From Congeria kusceri (Eukaryota; Mollusca; Bivalvia; Myida; Dreissenidae), in NCBI GenBank assembly GCA_027627225.1, contig CM051027.1:42779618-42843617 (forward strand): a stretch of 64,000 nucleotides of DNA, given 5' to 3'. Made by a program: the position numbers and the translations under genes. Of this stretch, positions 47,879 through 58,344 are shown piece after piece (position 1 is the stretch's first letter; each line of letters begins with the position of its first letter). A model generated the notes under the pieces. It saw nothing but the letters and a program-made list of their open reading frames with translations, did not search any database and was not told the DNA's origin.

Positions 47879-48087
47879 TGTTATATAGAGTCTATTCACG
47901 CTGATTATTTAGTATTATTGGGGGCAATATGACTAACTTTGTGATTTTTTTCCTCTTTTATTATATCGCTATAACTACATGAGTTTTCATGGTTCGGTTG
48001 ATTTACTTACTAACATTGTACATTTTAATCGATTAGATTTTACGACAAAAGGCTAACAATCACTAATTTCTAAACTCATTCTTAACA
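47879..48087 (-). repeat. BEL/Pao 5' LTR
   Basis: Starts TGTTATATAGAGTC and ends ATTCTTAACA on the plus strand. It is upstream of gag in element orientation. Followed on the minus strand by the primer-binding site. Confidence 0.9.
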
Positions 48088-48226
48088 TGCATTTTATTAG
48101 CAGTAACATGACATATCTTTTTTATTGCTTGCACATTCTGAAATGACGGAAAGGTTAGAAAAATACTTGTAAAGTTCGCTGTTTATAATGGGACCCTATG
48201 TGAATTGAAATTACCGGTATCTAACC

Positions 48227-48730
48227 TTTAAGAAAACAATGGTCAGGCCCTTTAGGATCCACTTTTACATAAAATCACCATGTAACTGTGTTATTTTATT
48301 GATTTTATTACTTTTCACGGGAAAAAATGTGAAAAAAATCATAACTGACATGCTTTCTAAGATTTTTAAATCGAAACCTGGTTTGACGGGTAAAAAAAAA
48401 TGAAAAAAAGGTACGGAAACCCGCCTTTTGCATCTCACAGCACATCGAATTATGTTATAAGCAAACTATTGTACGTTTTATACATTTAAATTCAAGTACT
48501 AAATTCCATTGCATTAAAATAAATCTAAATGAACTGGTAATTTGACTGGTTTATATGATTTAGGTACGAATTTTAGCTCCCGCTCCCGCCCCCATACAAT
48601 CCAAATACTGAAAACGCAAGCCAGATGGCTTATTATGTGTGATACTCAAATGCGTTTATGAAGCATTTCTACTTTGCGGATCGATCTGAAAATTTTTTTT
48701 CGCGATAGTAAAAATTTGAGTTTTCTTTAA
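48227..48730. other. Spacer between the two MITE copies
   Basis: 504 bp, starting TTTAAGAAAAC and ending GTTTTCTTTAA, so its edges are near-inverted copies of each other. It carries poly-A/T runs and no gene. It does not belong to LINE-5, because LINE-5 protein reads from 49206 straight to 41014. It therefore travelled in with the MITEs. Confidence 0.7.
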
Positions 48731-49205
48731 GGTTAGATACCAGTTAATCAACGTGTATCCCTCCATGGTCCATTCAAAAGTGGTGCCTATTACTAAAGAG
48801 TTCCTTTTCTCTTCTGGTATAAAAAGCCATTTAGCAACCTCAGACATGCCTTTTATGGTTATTTCTAATATCCCATATGTGTCGGGAACATTTTTGTGTA
48901 TATCATTGGAGGGTAACTTGAAAGGTGGACTTTTGGGGTGTGTTTACTGTGGTACGGGGCTTTTGTCGAAATATGACTGCCGAAACCCTTTTTTCTACAG
49001 GTGTCTGCATTCAAGCGAGAAGCATTTTCTTAGAAGTAACAAGACATATCTTCTTTTACTGCTTTTTTGGAAGAGGAAAGATTCATCTTTAAATTGATAT
49101 CATGCCTGCACAATCTGAAATAAAGGAAAGGCTAAAAAAAATGCTTGTAAAGTTCGCTGTTTTATAATGGGACCCAATGGGAATTGGAATTACTGGTATC
49201 TAACC
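48731..49205. mobile_element. GGTTAGATACC MITE, copy B, intact
   Basis: Starts GGTTAGATACCAGTTAATC and ends ATTACTGGTATCTAACC, inverted repeats of about 16 bp. 475 bp. It shares long blocks with copy A (AGAGTTCCTTTTCTCTTCTG, CGAAATATGACTGCCGAAAC). An open frame at 48753-49097 runs through it but has no recognised motif and is broken in copy A, so it is not called as a gene. Confidence 0.85.
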
Positions 49206-50165
49206 TTCTGTGTCATTTCCGCCGTTCAAACAGTAATTCTGTAATTCTTGAGTCACAATGTCTATACCATCCGATAGATGGATTAAATAGTTATTTCTAT
49301 CTTGCTGGTTCCATTTAAAGAATACAACATTTTCACTCGCATTTAATTTGTGTCGTTTTCCAGTACGCATATTAAACGAGACAGGTGCGTGGTTTGAATG
49401 CTCTGAGTACTTGTGTACCGTAAATCCGTTAATTAACCTAAAGTTGCTTTATGACGTAATTATGAAGTCGATTTCGCTTTCTTCATTGTGCGTATAGCAT
49501 GTGAATTCGCCACAATCCTGTTCACCTCCTGAACGTCCATTCATTATGCACATATTCGTTGATTTGCATATATTAAGGATACCGTCACCGAATCTATTGC
49601 TTGTATGATCCATTGACTGGCGTCTAGGTGGTATATCATTTAAAGTATCGTTAAGATCCAAGTCCGTTATTGGAATCACACTTTTGACCAACTTTGCCGT
49701 TCATATCCCCAATCCACATTATACGACCTTTTTCGGAAAACAGTCCTATATCCTCTTCGATCTGAGTAAATATATCCGTAGTATAGATGCCGTGCAAAGG
49801 TGATCCTTCTGGTGGTACGTAAGTTGCACAGATAAACCAATTACTGTATATTTTAAAATAGTCTTTTGACAGCTTAATCCCACACAATAAAATCATAAAC
49901 ATTTTTTCACAAGTGTCACTCCCTTACGCATTGAGTTTTAATGTATACAAGTAATCCTTCACTGGACCGTTTTGCCCGGCGGTATTGTAGTTTTCGATAC
50001 TAATGAATAGGATTGCTATATCCATATATATACATGTTTGAGCTCTTTTTTGTCCATGTTTCGTACAAACAGATTATGTCATAATTTGTTATAACGTTTG
50101 TAAAATCACTGTTCGTTTTTTTTATTTTGACAAAGCCCCTCAACGTTCCATGATAGGACACTGAT
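49206..50165 (-). pseudogene. LINE-5 apurinic-like endonuclease domain
   Basis: The N-terminal piece reads NVITNYDIICLYETWT near 50090 (the Glu of ETW is a catalytic-site residue of EEP nucleases). Next come FICATYVPPEGSPLHGI near 49830, IMWIGDMNGKVG near 49700 (the GDMN position corresponds to GDFN), SNRFGDGILNIC, MNGRSGGEQDCGEFT and SEIDFIITS near 49460. The order matches the EEP-type endonuclease that nicks target DNA. Frameshifts lie near 49670 and 50000. The frame runs on into the insertion border at 49205 and continues at 41014. Confidence 0.8.
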
Positions 50166-50354
50166 ATAACTCCCACTTAGATCCTATGTTTGGATTGGTG
50201 GTTTGAATTCCTGACTGTCAATGATTAACGTGCCGCGCCGGAAGTACACTCTCTTTTTCTCTTTCTTGGCTTTCTTAAACGCGGCGCTCAAAGCTTTCCT
50301 TTTGTCCGCTATTTTCGTTGGTAGGTGCGGGCTCACTCCTATGGGTGTTTATTT

Positions 50355-52424
50355 TTAAATTGGACACCCCTTGCGTACGGTTTCGCGGTCTTCGAATGTT
50401 TGAAACTTCACATGTACCGGTCTGGTTTTGTCGGATTTGTACTGGCCATGGCGATGTTCACTTTCGATATGTATTCGTTCCGTTGCATGTTCTACTTTCA
50501 TTGTATTTTCTGTATTGTTCAGAATGGAGGATTTGCAGTTTTCCATAGCTTCATCCGTGGAATCCGCAACTTTGAAAAACATGAGATTGCGTTTGAGCTT
50601 ATCACATTTAATTTTCATAATCAGCTCGTCACAAGATGATTTTTCTGTTCCAGACACTTCAATCGTTCTGTCAGTTTGTCGAGCTCCTTTTGTTTATGTT
50701 GGATTCCGTCCATGCTGGCTGAATCGAACCCTCGACTGTGTTCCATTTCAGTGACACGTGTATCAAGAGATTTTAGTTTCTCGTCAATACCGTTTAAACG
50801 TCCATTTACAGTTTTCATGGTCGATTGAATATTGTCTAATTGGTTAATCTATTGTCTACGTTGTCTAGACGTTGCAAGACAAGCGCAAACGGGTCAACAT
50901 CTAACTGGCTGTGATTTCATATTGGCGTATGTTGCACTTGACCCATATTTTGTTCCGCTACTGGCGAAGACACAAACGACCATGGATTATTAGCTCACCT
51001 AAGCACGAAGTGCTCGGTGAGCTATTGGTGTAGGGGACCTTCTTGGCGTCGTCCGTCGTCCATCGTCCGTCGTCCGTATGGCGTCAACAATTTGGACCGT
51101 TATTGCGATAAAGACTACAATTTTTATTCAATCTTGACCTAACTTGCACAGTTTGTGTATGACCATAAAAGCTCGGATGGGATTGTTATTGGGTCAGATC
51201 ACACCAGTAACCCCAGAGTTATTGCCCCTTTTCATGCAAACAAATTGCAAAAATGCCAACGTATAGACTTTATTTTCCATCCAATCTTAACCAAACCTTC
51301 ACAGTTTGTGTATGACCATTAGATATCAGCAGACGCCAAAAATAGCCCAGATCGTGTTTCAAACACCAGAATTATTGCCCTTTGTTTATTAAAAAATATA
51401 CAAAAATGGACATTAATCAGGATAGAGACTTCATTTTTCATCCAATCTTCACCGATCTTGCACAGTTTGTATACTACGATGAGATTACAGTTGAAGTCGA
51501 ATATAAGCAAGATCGGACCAGAAACCCCATAGTTATTGCCCTTTGTTTGCGAAGAAAATATGCAAAAATTGACATTATTCAGGATAGAGACTTCATTTTT
51601 CATCCAATCTTCACCAATCTTGCACAGTTTGTCTATGACCATAAGATTAAAGGTGAAGTTGAATATAAGCAAGATCTGGCCCAAAACACAAGAGTTATTG
51701 CCCCTTGTGTTTGGAAAAAAACATCAACAAGTTATCAATGATTGGCATGCACACACGATTTTTGATTCAATGTTGACAAAATTGAAACAGTTTGCGCATG
51801 GCCATAAAAATTGATTGATAAAATTTGATTTCCAACAGTTGCAAGACTTGCATGCAGTGATTTGTACATGCAACATGTATGTCTTCAGAGCCTGCATTAA
51901 TATTTGTTATCATCATTGGACAGAAAATTATCAAAGAAAAAGCAAAACTTTACCTAATAGCACAGCCATTGCAATTATCGTATTGCAACTAGTTCTCCAA
52001 AACTGTTAGCGAAAAACACATCAAAATCTACTGTTTCTGCATTATTGACATTGTCAATGACTTAATGAAAAAGGGTCAGGTAAGAATATCGAGAAAAATG
52101 ATTTGAGAACCATTAGCAAAAAACCGCACATCCACTACCCAACTCATACTTTAGTTAGCCCGTTGCACTAACCGATGTTTTAAATCAAAATTGATCCTAT
52201 CTCCCTCTGCGTATTGTTCAGGTACCTTCATTTTCAAACCTGTCACAACAGTATGGTCTTCATCTGTACCAGTTCTCAGGTGAGCGCTTTGGGCCATCAT
52301 GGCCCTCTTGTTAATATTTCCTGGGTATGTAAAAAAAAATGTGAATACAGTTTTGAGCCATGTTTCCAATATACTGTCCGCAAAGCTGGCTATGAATTGT
52401 GGGTGAATAATGATTACTTGCCAT
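50355..52424 (-). pseudogene. LINE-5 ORF1 protein, interrupted
   Basis: ATG at 52424 opens MASNHYSPTIHS... and the frame runs to the Helitron-like insertion at 52311. It continues at 50990 in the same frame (TYPGNI|NNPWSFV). A coiled-coil segment follows (LDNVDNRL, MKTVNGRLNGIDEKLKSLD, about 50890-50760). The C-terminal part, RRM-like in type, is at 50657-50355 (KLKRNLMFFKV, ESEHRHGQYKSDKTRPVHVKF). Such coiled-coil plus RNA-binding ORF1 proteins act as nucleic-acid chaperones in non-LTR elements. A TGA near 50925, a TAG near 50855 and frameshifts near 50840 and 50640 inactivate it. Confidence 0.75.
50991..52311 (+). mobile_element. Helitron-like element, copy 3, inside LINE-5 ORF1
   Basis: 5' hairpin TAGCTCACCTAAGCACGAAG; 3' hairpin GGGCCATCATGGCCC then TCTTGT. 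The flanks T|T join to give TATTAATATT, and on the minus strand LINE-5 ORF1 then reads on in frame with no base gained or lost. So the insertion made no target duplication, as expected for Helitron-type insertion. The interior has about four 150-bp units (GAGACTTCATTTTTCATCCA). Non-coding. Confidence 0.7.
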
Positions 52425-52480
52425 TGTTGACCGCTTTGTCCCGCTTTCTACTTTGTTTGCTGGTGACGTGTTGTTTTTCT

Positions 52481-53660
52481 TTCGTTTTCCAATGTATTCA
52501 CGTTAAAAGTAAAACAACCACGGAAATGTCTTATACTCCCATACACACAGTACATCACTACAATCCAATTTTGCTTTTCTATAACGCATATCCATTTATT
52601 TTTTAATATATTTACCACTACAGAAAAAATACAACCGCCATTGTTCACGCATGCGGATTATATAATTATCGCTATATATATAAGACTGTATTAGTTTATA
52701 TATTAAATTTTAAGCATCAAATGTTTTATATTAAGCGCTCCCCTGAGTACCGGCAATGACGGGTATCTTCTATCTTCTATATAGTTTATACTCGTATGGT
52801 CACTCAAATTAAACGAAATGTATTAATAGAGACAATTGTGCTTAAATATACACCCAAATTTTATTTTTTCTGCGTATATGTACACCCAAATTTTATTTTT
52901 CACTGCGTATCTTCCAAATGTGTGCTCGTAATTTACGCGTGTACGCGTTTTATCCGGGCCTCTTTAAAACCTTTCTTTTCCTTAAGGTTATTCTATGTTA
53001 GTTATAGATCTACATATTATGTCATTGAATAACTAAGTGGGACGATGGCTTGAAATTCTAGTATATGGTAAACGCTACATGCGAAACTGTTTAACCACCA
53101 GTGCATGCCAACGTACTATCTCGTGCAATATAATGTGCAGTGGATCGATATGTACTTAGTGTAACATTGACATAGATCTACGTAAGTTGGTGATTTGGTT
53201 GGCGATGAAAATATCGTGTAGGAAATATGAGAAATGAAACAATTCTACGCATTCATCATGACTCATATTAAAACATGGGCATGACGGGCAGACACTTTTT
53301 TTTGGACTATATTGACAACTTTTAAAATATTGTCAGAAACAACTGGTTGGATTTTAAAATATTTTCTCAGATAAATACCTTGTCGCCAAGTTCCTGCAAT
53401 AATAATAATAGTTATTGTTAAGCAGGTGAATAACACAAATGATCTTGCAGTACAGTGTAATTTCATTGAGAAAATATTCCAGAATTCTGGTACATTTAAA
53501 TGAGTAAATACTGCATGTCAAACATAATCCAACTTCACCTGACTTTTTAATATCCATGCACCTTACTGCAAGATGCTTGAACTTAATTGGCTTTGTTCCA
53601 ATTGTCTTACATCCCAGTATAGCAGAAACACACATGCTGCCCGATGACTTATACAAAGAT
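52481..53660. other. Unassigned AT-rich DNA
   Basis: Beyond LINE-5's visible 5' end. A short direct duplication ACACCCAAATTTTATTTTT occurs at 52851 and 52883. No gene seen. Confidence 0.4.
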
Positions 53661-53669
53661 GGCAGCTAG

Positions 53670-53697
53670 TATTATTATTATTATTATTATTATTAAT
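53670..53697. repeat. (ATT)n microsatellite
   Basis: About nine triplets directly upstream of the SINE; likely target of or derived from its insertion. Confidence 0.9.
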
Positions 53698-53701
53698 ATA
53701 T

Positions 53702-53983
53702 CCCCGGCTAGCTCATTTGGTGGAGCGCTGGGCTGTCAATCCGGGGATCGTGGGTTCGAGGCCCAGCCCGGGGCTGGTCATGAAATTATTTCTACGGCCA
53801 TCTCCCCCTACCTCGGATTCTAGTAGCGCAGTTGTCAGTTACTGGCATAGGTATGTGCACTTAGTAGTGGTAAACCGCTTAGATGAGCTAAGCTTGCCCA
53901 GGAAAAGTGTGAGTAGGTTAACTGAACGCCGTGATATATCTGAAATACTGTTAAAAACGGCAAAAAACCAAACAAACAAACAA
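53702..53983 (+). repeat. tRNA-derived SINE with Asp-type head
   Basis: The head 53702-53775 folds as a tRNA: CCCCGG/CCGGGG acceptor-type stem, A box TAGCTCATTTGG, anticodon loop CTGTCAA (GTC, Asp), B box GGTTCGAGGCC. A 200-bp body follows (GTATGTGCACTTAGTAGTGG, CCAGGAAAAGTGTGAGTAGG, GCCGTGATATATCTGAAATA) and an (AAAC)n tail at 53962-53983. ATTATTAT occurs at both sides and may be the target duplication. The body and tail place it with broadly conserved mollusc-type SINEs; family name not asserted. Confidence 0.8.
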
Positions 53984-54005
53984 CATTATTATTTTTATAC
54001 GGGTT

Positions 54006-54073
54006 TGTTACGCCGCATATGCACGTCGACGCAAAAACGTGAGCAAACGCGTTTATGCAGTGGTTATCATGCA
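54006..54073 (+). repeat. Repeat sharing a CACGTCG-ACGC motif with 58.6 kb
   Basis: Words CATATGCACGTCG, CGCAAAAACGTGAG, AAACGCGTTTATGCAGTG match the reverse complement of 58573-58643 at about 85%. Probably two fragments of one interspersed repeat. Confidence 0.6.
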
Positions 54074-55440
54074 TATGGGACATGAATGTGCCTTTTAAGG
54101 CATATAATAGAAAACTAACATTAAGAATTAATACTACAGTTGAATAAAGTTAGAAAATATGTCAGGGAATATAATGTTGCTGCTGCTGTTGCTGTTACTA
54201 CTGATGATGATTAGTATGATGTTTGGGGCATGCCACTTTTCTAACATGCACAACCGTTTACATAATATTTTTGCAATAATATTAAAGATCGAGGCGTAAC
54301 GTTCTGCAAGCAAAATCTTTAAAATGAAATCCGTTTGCAGTTTGCATAAACAAACATGTTACAAGTCTTTTCTGAAAAATGAGTTACTGTTTTGGACCAG
54401 GTGTCACAAGATAATGTTTACATATAATTAAAGTACAAAAAATGAAGAAAATACTCACAATTCTGTGAAGGTAATTATAAACTCCTTTCAAAGAATGCAT
54501 AACTACTACATTTGCTTCATTGATTACTTCATTAAAAGGACCTGTTCACATATTGGCAAATTGACAATTTTCTTCTTTTTTTGCCATAGATCCCACAAAG
54601 AAAAATACATTATATATAAACATGCAAAATAATGCTACTGACAATGAAATATATTGTAAATATAGTGTCGTTTATGAAAACTCATCAATTGCAGTGGATA
54701 AATTTATATATAACGCTTTTCATCGGTAGTTTGGAAAACACATGTGTCACTTACACAGCGTTAAACATTCACTACCATGAATTTAAGTCAAAAGGGCTGA
54801 GTTGTTAGCCCGGCAGTTTTTTGATCCCGGCGGTCATAGGTTCCAGTCCCGGCGAAGGGAAATAAATATAATCAATTATTTATTTTCTTTATATAATATA
54901 TGTTTTTGTTAGTCCAGTAGTTTTTACAGATAAGAGATTTAATGAAATTTTCATATTGTGTAAATATTAGCATTTAATAAAAGCGCCACAACTATGTGAA
55001 TATTTTCCAAATGGAATACCATGTTAAGTAAGCACATCCACACTTCTGAGAAAAGTTACTCAATTTGTATTACAGATAAAATGTGGAGAAAATAGTTTCT
55101 AAAGACATATTGGCTGACAAACGGACAGAATGGCGAAAAGAGAGACATGCTATTCTATATTTTCATACCATTATGCTGATATTAGCCTGAATATGTTATT
55201 TTTAAATAATCACATAAACCCGCACTTTGGTAGTGGTATGACGACATCAATGGAACAACACAATCATCCATACACAATTATTTCAATACATTCCAAATAA
55301 ATGCACTAAAAGTCATTATACAGGATTAGTTTATGTTGTGCCTCAAACATTTTTTACGAAAATTAAACACGTTATAGTTAATATTGACATGATCTTAAAC
55401 ATGTCAATTTCAATACACAACTCCAAAATGGCGTCTCAAA
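54074..55440. other. Unassigned AT-rich DNA
   Basis: Apart from the tRNA-like head at 54793 no feature seen. Confidence 0.4.
54793..54860 (+). pseudogene. Degenerate tRNA-like sequence
   Basis: GGGCTGAGTTGTTAG (A-box-like), GGCGGTCATAGG and B box GGTTCCAGTCCC, close to GGTTCGANTCC. Like the one at 20752 it has a GGCGGTC element before the B box, so both may derive from the same source. Arms do not all pair. Confidence 0.45.
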
Positions 55441-55502
55441 ACAATTCAGCTATGCGTGTTCTCCGACAAAATTGATCGTAGCAATCCATTTCAGTTTGCA
55501 TT

Positions 55503-56372
55503 TTTAGACTGTTGGTGGGTAATTTCCAAAACAGGTATCGCGGAAAACATCTTCTTATCTTTGCGGGCTATTAGTCAGTCAATCCAAACCAGAAAGGTGC
55601 CTTCTTCAAAACAGCAAAATTTCACACCCGTTTCTTACATTTTAATTATTTAAGATAATGTATGTAATATGTATTATAATGTGTATATCATGTAATTTAT
55701 AACAATTACAGTTTGTAAAAAGGTCAATTTATATATTAAAAAAATAACTTTAAACTAACGATACCCCTAATTTTGCTATTTACTTGTATGTAACCGAAAT
55801 ATTTACCGGAGTGTCATGCAATAAGGCCAATGAATTAATGCGCTACATCGGTTATTTTTTACTCATTGCGCATTTGTTTTTTTCTTGTTACTAATTCTCA
55901 TTCTGAATATTTTGACAACACATTACTGCAGTTTATAGATTTTAAATTTTAAACTGTACTATGGACAATCGAGAGCTTGCATCGTATGATCTATTTGGCT
56001 CAGTAGGCTACGAACAAAGATCTATAAATAAACATGTTTAGATCTTTGGCTAAGAAGCACTAACAATCGGTGCGCCTAACTACTCCGCTTCATCGATTAT
56101 TCTGCCCTTGCAGATTGACTTTTTAACTGGCATGTATATAATTCCGTTTGCATAAGATAATTAGTTCGAACAAAATATATTTTCGTTACTTACAAAATAG
56201 TTTTTATTATACTGTCGTATACTATTGAATAAGAAGCCAAATTACAAAGTTTAAAGGTTGGACATTGAACTTCATTCAAACAAATGTTTTCTTTTATCAA
56301 AAATGCACTCCTAATTCACATGCTTTTAGTTTCTTTTGTCGTCAACAGTCTTTCTACGCTTTCAACGTTTTG
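55503..56372 (+). mobile_element. Inverted-repeat element (AGACTGTTGG ends), copy 2
   Basis: Left end TTAGACTGTTGGTGG, right end GTCGTCAACAGTCTTTC. It aligns with 10427-11126 over most of its length and has about 150 bp extra (55,740-55,890), so copy 1 is internally deleted or copy 2 carries an insertion. It lacks flanking CTACTG satellite. Confidence 0.7.
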
Positions 56373-56415
56373 ATCAATATTATATGAATTAACGTGTAAT
56401 CTGGAAGCAAGTAAT

Positions 56416-58344
56416 ACCGGCCACAAGTTAAACCCTCCACAACAAACCGGTCTAACAAAGTCAAACCGGCCACACAAAAGTCAAACCGGCCTTACTCTGC
56501 GAGAAATACAGTTAAACCGGCCACAAAAAGTCCAAACCGGCCAAACTTAAATTAAAACGGCCACACAATTCAATAACAACGTACAGAGTAAGGGGTAATC
56601 AGAAAGTATTTCAAATAGTTACAGGTAATTAATTTGAAAAAATAAAATAAATAAATAGAGGACTTTTGTTAGAAGTGTTTGTCCTTAGTTTGCAGAAGTG
56701 AACTTTGTAACTAATAGATGTAATCTTTTGCTTTACTTTGTTACAACATTAAAAGCTTGCAAAACTTCGATTAATGCATTCATTCATTCAAGTTTATTGC
56801 ATTAGACATATACATGTTTATAGCAAATGATACATAATTAGTACAACATGACGGTATGAGTTAACAGAAGAGCATAGAAAATGCTAGATTAATGCGGACA
56901 TGTACTGTATAGGTAATTTATAACAAACCTTCGATCAACTAACAATTATTTTTTTAAAGGTTGGCGTTTGTCATCAGTTTGCAGATGTGAAAATGATATA
57001 ACTATTATTTCCCTATAAGCATTTGATGTACGTATAAAAGTAACAAAATCAATAAATTACTAGTATTAATATTTGCTTTTGGGTATTTGTTACTACTTAG
57101 TGTTTAAAACAAAAAGACTCGATGAGTTATTCAATAAGATTAATAATGCCAACATATATTTTACCGACATCATATATAAACCTAAGATTTGTATTACACA
57201 TTAAATTGCCATTTAATCATCAGAAATTCGCCATGTTATGACACCTTTACACCTTGATGTCTGGTGTACTTATATACGCCGATCGTTATCTCGAATGGAC
57301 ACTGACGTGGTGTTTCACGGTCTCAACGCAGTAGATGTGGAGCCACACCCACTAACAAAGTATTTTTTAATGATGATCCCTTCAATCGAATACTTGATTT
57401 CAGTTATTGACTAATTTATTCACGCATCAACAGCATACATTTTTAACTTTAATAATAACAATCATAATTTATTACCTTTAAACATACAATTGCTTTTTTA
57501 GCCAATTGTAAAATTTAACGCATACATTGATAACAAAATATGTAAATAGATAACCTAGGTTATCAAATTTAGTATTCAAATATGTGTAAATTTCTGATTA
57601 AAATAATTCAAATGCGTTTTCTAGTATTTCTGTATGAAATATTATATCTAAACACGAGTATTTTTTCTAGAAAAAGATAAAGGATATTTATCTTATTTAA
57701 CATAATAATGCAGACAGATCTGTTGATTTATTAACTCCTTAGCTTAAAATGAAATAATGTTTTTGTTTCACACCGATGTGTTAAACTCTGGCGCCTTCAC
57801 ACTTTGAAAAGGTGATATACAAAACAGCTACCTTAACCCATGAATTTTAACTAACCTTAATAAAAAATTACTCGCTTACTACATTGGAAATTATCTCTTC
57901 GATCTGAAAAAGAGATCGTCAATAAAACTATATACTAGTATACCGGTATCTTTTGTCAAGTCAGTGATTTGGTTAAGCTGTGGATAAAGTGAAATGTTGT
58001 TGTTTTTCAGGTGTATATTGTGAACATGATTATGTTTTTTATAATACAATAAACATATGTCACTGTTGTATGTAGTTGGTATGTATTTGGTATATGTCTA
58101 ATGTACATAAAGAAAATAATAATAATAATATTTACATGTATTCTTGTTGTTGTTATTTTATTATCGTTTAAATATTTTTGCTATAAAATCAAACACATAT
58201 ATATAATTTACACTATCAGCAAATTATTTGAGAGAAATAAAAATGAGGCCGGTTTGACTTTTTTCCAAATGACTGTGTGGCCGTTTTGACTTTTTTTGTG
58301 GCCGGTTTAGCGTGTGGCGGGTTTAACTTGTGGCCGGTTTGACT
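56416..58344. mobile_element. Element with long ACCGGCCACA-rich inverted ends
   Basis: Left end: seven AAACCGGCC-type motifs from 56416 to 56565, spaced 17-33 bp. Right end: five GGCCGGTTT-type motifs in reverse orientation, 58247-58344. ACCGGCCACAAGTTAAACCC occurs in both. GTAAT flanks both sides (56411-56415, 58345-58349), a possible 5-bp duplication. CGTGTAATCT also occurs just outside at 56393 and 58351. 1.9 kb, interior AT-rich, no transposase. The repeated terminal motif suggests multiple transposase-binding sites. Confidence 0.75.

Larger units (their letters stand above)
41309..48087 (-). mobile_element. BEL/Pao LTR retrotransposon, complete but defective
   Basis: 6.78 kb between two LTRs (204 and 209 bp), both TGTT...AACA, flanked by a perfect 5-bp duplication TGCAT (41304-41308 and 48088-48092). 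Read on the minus strand: 5' LTR, primer-binding site, gag with zinc knuckles, aspartic protease, RT, RNase H region, integrase, DUF5641-type tail, polypurine tract, 3' LTR. That order (integrase last, DUF1758-like protease) and the motifs are those of BEL/Pao. The LTRs differ at roughly 10% of sites, and every gene has frameshifts or stops, so it is an old, dead copy. Confidence 0.93.
41015..48226. mobile_element. GGTTAGATACC MITE, copy A, split by BEL/Pao
   Basis: The left end is GGTTAGATACCAGT at 41015. The right end, GGTATCTAACC, ends at 48226. The BEL/Pao element sits between 41309 and 48087. Left part 41015-41308 and right part 48093-48226 align with copy B (48731-49205) without gap once one TGCAT is counted. 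It is about 430 bp without the insertion. No coding capacity. Confidence 0.85.
38795..52480 (-). mobile_element. LINE-5 non-LTR retrotransposon (nearly full length), heavily nested
   Basis: On the minus strand the order is ORF1 (start near 52424), endonuclease (about 50165 to 49206), RT (41014 to about 39530) and zinc knuckle (about 38960). Removing the Helitron-like copy (50991-52311) and the composite insertion (41015-49205) leaves about 4.2 kb, a normal LINE length. The C-terminal half resembles LINE-1. Frameshifts and stops show it is dead. It is the oldest identifiable layer here, since everything else between 41 and 52.3 kb sits inside it. Confidence 0.8.

Noticed and set aside
48753..49097. 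114-codon frame in MITE copy B
   Set aside because: It is broken in copy A and has no transposase motif.
51382..51814. Two overlapping plus-strand frames of about 100 codons
   Set aside because: They come from 150-bp tandem units of the Helitron-like copy 3; the same peptide repeats.
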